The position numbers and the translations under genes are program-made. The notes under the pieces were generated by a model. That model saw only the letters and a list, made by a program, of their open reading frames with translations, was not told the DNA's origin and ran no database searches. Below are positions 7,423-9,500 of a stretch of DNA of 9,500 nucleotides, in pieces. This stretch comes from Butyrivibrio sp. (GTDB taxonomy: Bacteria; Bacillota; Clostridia; Lachnospirales; Lachnospiraceae), in the NCBI GenBank assembly GCA_024688095.1, contig JAILEJ010000429.1, positions 1 to 9,500 of the forward strand, written 5' to 3'. Each line of letters starts with the position of its first letter. The first letter of the stretch is position 1.

Positions 7423-7432
7423 CACCTCCTTT
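7423..7432 (-). promoter_or_regulatory. Strong ribosome binding site of rpmH
   Basis: AAAGGAGGTG reads on the minus strand, with GGAGG 9 nt before the rpmH ATG. It is nearly fully complementary to the 16S rRNA 3' end and is the best ribosome site in the window. Confidence 0.93.
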
Positions 7433-7450
7433 ACCTAAATAAAAATATGA

Positions 7451-7468
7451 AACAGATAAAAATCTGTT
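7451..7468 (-). promoter_or_regulatory. Small hairpin in the rpmH leader
   Basis: A perfect 7-bp inverted repeat (AACAGAT / ATCTGTT) with a 4-nt loop lies in the roughly 85-nt leader between the promoter and the rpmH ribosome site. Pairs are mostly A-T, so it is weak. It may be a minor leader structure; no known riboswitch or ribosomal-protein binding site is recognised. Confidence 0.35.
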
Positions 7469-7506
7469 ATACGTCTGATTAAATCTGTGTGGAAAAAATC
7501 GTTATA

Positions 7507-7535
7507 ATTATAATTTAAACAAAGCCAGTAGTCAA
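7507..7535 (-). promoter_or_regulatory. Sigma-A promoter of the rpmH operon
   Basis: The minus strand reads TTGACT (-35, 7530-7535), a 17-bp spacer, and TATAAT (-10, 7507-7512). This is one mismatch from the vegetative consensus TTGACA-17-TATAAT. Transcription would start near 7500 and give a leader of about 85 nt. Confidence 0.9.
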
Positions 7536-7540
7536 GCCGT

Positions 7541-7580
7541 AAAAAAGGGAAAAAGAAATAAAAAAAAATTAAAAAAAATT
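7541..7580 (-). promoter_or_regulatory. A/T-tract upstream of the rpmH promoter (UP-like) and origin flank
   Basis: The plus strand is an almost unbroken A-rich run that ends in two tandem copies of AAAAAAAATT (7561-7570, 7571-7580). It lies directly upstream of the rpmH -35. Phased A-tracts here could act as an UP element contacting the RNA polymerase alpha subunit, and could also bend or ease opening of DNA at the edge of the origin. Composition is seen; function is inferred. Confidence 0.5.
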
Positions 7581-7654
7581 CCTGTCCATATATTGTATTT
7601 TAAAAAGTTATCCACGACAAAATGTTGTTTTTGTGGATAACTTGTGAATAAGTA

Positions 7655-7691
7655 ATTAATCCACAAATTAATCCACAAATTGTGGATTAAT
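7655..7691. repeat. 12-bp iterated DnaA-box repeat with palindromic end
   Basis: ATTAATCCACAA occurs at 7655-7666 and directly again at 7667-7678. Its exact inverse, TTGTGGATTAAT, is at 7680-7691. The second copy and the inverse form a perfect 12-bp-arm palindrome around one base (7679). Each copy carries the DnaA-box variant TAATCCACA, so box starts are spaced at exactly 12 bp (7657, 7669, 7681). Confidence 0.95.
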
Positions 7692-7829
7692 AGTGGAAAC
7701 GAGGTGAATATAAATTAATAATATTAATTAAAAGTCAATATTTTTCTATATTTGGAGTTGTTTATAACTTAATCAACAAAAAATACCTTTTTCCACATTA
7801 ATAGGATTAATAATTTTTTTTAAAAAAAG

Positions 7830-7838
7830 TTATCCACA
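7830..7838 (+). promoter_or_regulatory. Exact DnaA box upstream of the dnaA promoter
   Basis: TTATCCACA matches the consensus fully and ends 12 bp before the -35 of the proposed dnaA promoter. DnaA repressing its own gene through boxes near its promoter is established in several bacteria, and this site is well placed for that. It may also belong to the origin array. Confidence 0.8.
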
Positions 7839-7850
7839 TTTTGTGTCTGT

Positions 7851-7879
7851 TTGAAATTTTAGCAGCTTTAATATAAAAT
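7851..7879 (+). promoter_or_regulatory. Probable sigma-A promoter of dnaA
   Basis: TTGAAA (7851-7856), a 17-bp spacer and TAAAAT (7874-7879) each differ by one base from consensus. An overlapping TATAAA at 7872-7877 would have a 15-bp spacer. The start would be near 7886, giving a leader of about 30 nt. Confidence 0.65.
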
Positions 7880-7903
7880 AAATACTGCAAAAAAATAGGT
7901 TTT

Positions 7904-7909
7904 GGGGAG
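7904..7909 (+). promoter_or_regulatory. Ribosome binding site deciding the dnaA start
   Basis: GGGGAG ends 6 nt before the ATG at 7916. An out-of-frame ATG at 7912 is only 2 nt from it, too close for efficient use, so 7916 is the likely start. Confidence 0.75.
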
Positions 7910-7915
7910 TCATGT

Positions 7916-9310
7916 ATGCAAGAATCATTAGAAAATATCTCAAAAAAACTAGATGAAAACTGGGATGAAATTAAAAATACTGTAAGATTGGAATCTGAGA
8001 TTACAAACGTCTCTTATCAGACATGGGTTGAACCACTTGAATTTAATGAATTTAGAGACAATTGTGTTTTCATAAAAATAAATTCCGACAACACTATGGC
8101 TCTAAACTATATAAAAAATCATTACATCAACTTCTTCAAAGTAACAATTTCTGAATTTTTAAATTCAGATGTTGATATAAACTTCATATTAAATAAGGAA
8201 GCAATTGAAAAAGAAGATAGTAATATGGAAGTAGCAGAAGTTAATCAAAATTATTCAGGTAATGGATATGAAAGATCTAACTTAAATCCTAAATACAGAT
8301 TTGATACTTTCGTTGTAGGCAGTAATAATAAATTTGCACACCAGGCTTCACTTGCAGTTGCTGAATCTCCTGGAGAAGCATACAATCCATTATTCTTATA
8401 CGGAGGACCAGGACTTGGTAAGACACATCTTATGCATTCCATAGGTCACTATATAATGGAGAATAATCCTTCAGCAAAAGTTTTATATGTTACATCAGAA
8501 GCATTTACAAACGAAGTTATCGAATCAATCAGAAGTGGTAAAACAGAAGCAATGTCGAAGCTTCGTGAAAAATACAGAACTGTAGACGTACTCATGATCG
8601 ATGATGTTCAGTTTATAATAGGAAAAGAAAGTACACAGGAAGAATTTTTCCATACTTTCAATGAACTACATCAGACAGGAAAACAGATTATTCTTTCATC
8701 AGATAAACCACCAAAGGAAATGGAAACACTTGATGAAAGATTTAAATCACGTTTCGAAATGGGACTTATCTCAGATATTCAGTCACCAGATTATGAAACA
8801 AGGATGGCTATCCTTAAAAGAAATGCTGAAAATTATACTAAACCAATTGATAACGAGATATTCGAATACATCGCAACAAATATTAAATCAAATATCAGAG
8901 AACTTGAGGGAGCATATAATAAAATAATTGCTTATTCAAGACTTAATAATGTAGATATTACACTCGACGTTGCAAAAGAAGCTCTTAAAGATATCATTTA
9001 TCCTGATACATCAAAGGTAATCACACCTGCACTTATAATAAGTACAGTCTGCGAACAATATAATGTTAAACAGGACGATGTTGTATCCAAGAAAAGACAA
9101 AAAGAAATCGTATTACCAAGACAGGTTGTTATGTATCTTTGCAGGGAATTAACAGACTGCTCACTTGAAGAGATAGGAAAGACCCTTGGTAAAAAAGATC
9201 ATACAACAGTAATGAATGGAATAGACAAAATAAAAGCTAAAATTAAAACTGATGATGATCTGGTAAAAAATATAGATATAATAATGAAAAAACTTAATCC
9301 AAGTTTATGA
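7916..9310 (+). CDS. dnaA: Chromosomal replication initiator protein DnaA
   Basis: DnaA is the AAA+ ATPase that binds the origin boxes, assembles into a filament, melts the duplex and helps load the replicative helicase. All four domains are present in 464 aa. Domain I covers about 14-90 (SYQTWVEPLEF at 33-43). Domain II is a short acidic linker, about 91-122. Domain III has Walker A GGPGLGKTH (163-171), Walker B VLMIDD (225-230), sensor I around IILSSD (258-263), the arginine finger in KSRF (Arg279) and sensor II in IRELEGA (327-333). Domain IV carries the DNA-binding helix KKDHTTVMNG (426-435), where Asn434 stands at a position usually held by His (DHTTVIHA). It is monocistronic within the window, as a terminator follows. 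A box upstream of its promoter suggests self-control. Confidence 0.98.
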   Translation: MQESLENISKKLDENWDEIKNTVRLESEITNVSYQTWVEPLEFNEFRDNCVFIKINSDNTMALNYIKNHYINFFKVTISEFLNSDVDINFILNKEAIEKEDSNMEVAEVNQNYSGNGYERSNLNPKYRFDTFVVGSNNKFAHQASLAVAESPGEAYNPLFLYGGPGLGKTHLMHSIGHYIMENNPSAKVLYVTSEAFTNEVIESIRSGKTEAMSKLREKYRTVDVLMIDDVQFIIGKESTQEEFFHTFNELHQTGKQIILSSDKPPKEMETLDERFKSRFEMGLISDIQSPDYETRMAILKRNAENYTKPIDNEIFEYIATNIKSNIRELEGAYNKIIAYSRLNNVDITLDVAKEALKDIIYPDTSKVITPALIISTVCEQYNVKQDDVVSKKRQKEIVLPRQVVMYLCRELTDCSLEEIGKTLGKKDHTTVMNGIDKIKAKIKTDDDLVKNIDIIMKKLNPSL

Positions 9311-9371
9311 CATTAATATATGAAGAAACTCGTACAAAAATATTAAAAACATAATATAAAAATATATTATT

Positions 9372-9429
9372 TTCCTCTTAAGTAGTTATTTATTAAGATA
9401 TATGATTTCTGCTTAAGAGGAATCTTTTT
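9372..9429 (+). terminator. Rho-independent terminator downstream of dnaA, long loop
   Basis: TTCCTCTTAAG (9372-9382) pairs perfectly with CTTAAGAGGAA (9412-9422). Three more pairs (one G-U) extend the stem to 14 bp and leave a loop of about 23 nt. TCTTTTTA follows, with five T at 9425-9429. It lies 61 bp past the dnaA stop. The stem and T run are convincing; the large loop is unusual. The remaining 9430-9500 is AT-rich with no gene seen. Confidence 0.8.
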
Positions 9430-9500
9430 ACATTATAATAGTAATATATTGTTGAATAATATTTTGATACATAAAAAGTAGCATATTCTTATACAAATTA

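Larger units (their letters stand above)
7608..7838. other. oriC: Chromosomal replication origin oriC, DnaA-box array
   Basis: This gene-free stretch between rpmH and dnaA holds a cluster of DnaA boxes (consensus TTATNCACA). Plus-strand boxes: 7608-7616 (TTATCCACG), 7657-7665 and 7669-7677 (TAATCCACA), 7789-7797 (TTTTCCACA), 7830-7838 (TTATCCACA, exact). Minus-strand boxes: 7632-7640 (TTATCCACA, exact), 7643-7651 (TTATTCACA, fits consensus) and 7681-7689 (TAATCCACA). A further TTTTCCACA lies outside at 7488-7496. The first two boxes face each other within a 9-bp inverted repeat (7607-7615 / 7633-7641). All-A/T runs at 7707-7733 and 7806-7828 are candidate unwinding elements. Genes diverge from here and so run with replication. 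I did not find a convincing DnaA-trio. Clostridia and Bacillus often have a second box cluster after dnaA; only weak signal exists in 9311-9500. Confidence 0.9.

Noticed and set aside
9320..9346. Very short open frame (MKKLVQKY) after dnaA
   Set aside because: Eight codons with no ribosome site; most likely chance.
9489..9497. TTATACAAA as a DnaA box downstream of dnaA
   Set aside because: It is a single weak match in very AT-rich DNA with no neighbouring boxes, so it is not enough to propose a second origin cluster in this window.
1..9500. Search for mobile elements, CRISPR arrays, tRNA or rRNA genes, toxin-antitoxin or defence genes
   Set aside because: Every sizeable gene is a conserved origin-region housekeeping gene, and spacers are short or explained by the origin. 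No terminal inverted repeats, spaced direct repeats or tRNA cloverleaf were seen by eye.

Overview
The window is the replication-origin core of a low-GC Gram-positive chromosome. The order rpmH-rnpA-yidD-yidC-jag-mnmE-mnmG-rsmG runs leftward on the minus strand and dnaA runs rightward, with an AT-rich array of DnaA boxes between rpmH and dnaA. This is the classic Bacillota origin neighbourhood. The strongly AT-rich DNA, a YidC with no lipoprotein signal but a large outside loop, the RHR-type RnpA motif and the L34 sequence suggest a clostridial organism, perhaps Lachnospiraceae. That family-level placement is inference from remembered relatives and was not searched.

Left part (1-4481): about 160 bp of nearly pure A/T, then a strong intrinsic terminator (165-191) that ends a three-gene unit: mnmE (TTG start), mnmG and rsmG. 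MnmE and MnmG together modify the wobble uridine of tRNAs, and RsmG methylates 16S rRNA. A second intrinsic terminator (4448-4481) separates this unit from the genes upstream.

Middle part (4492-7535): rpmH (7281-7415, ribosomal protein L34, only 44 codons), rnpA (RNase P protein), yidD, yidC and jag/khpB. They sit behind a near-consensus sigma-A promoter at 7507-7535. A 10-bp hairpin with a GCAA loop lies between rpmH and rnpA and probably makes rnpA and later genes less expressed than L34. A second GC-rich hairpin overlaps the 3' end of rnpA. The unit links ribosome assembly, tRNA maturation, membrane-protein insertion and an RNA-binding cell-envelope regulator.

Origin (about 7480-7850): four sites fit TTATNCACA exactly or with one mismatch in the last base, three share the variant TAATCCACA on an exact 12-bp period (two direct, one inverted), and two are TTTTCCACA variants. 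All-A/T stretches of 23-27 bp are candidate unwinding elements. One exact box lies just upstream of the dnaA promoter, which fits autoregulation.

Right part (7851-9500): the dnaA promoter, complete dnaA (464 aa), and a long-loop intrinsic terminator at 9372-9429. dnaN would be expected beyond the right edge but is not in the window.

No mobile element, CRISPR array, tRNA or unknown gene system was found. This is a conserved housekeeping region. The points worth a second look are the origin geometry, the missing groove arginine and large insertion in YidC, and the hairpins within the rpmH operon.
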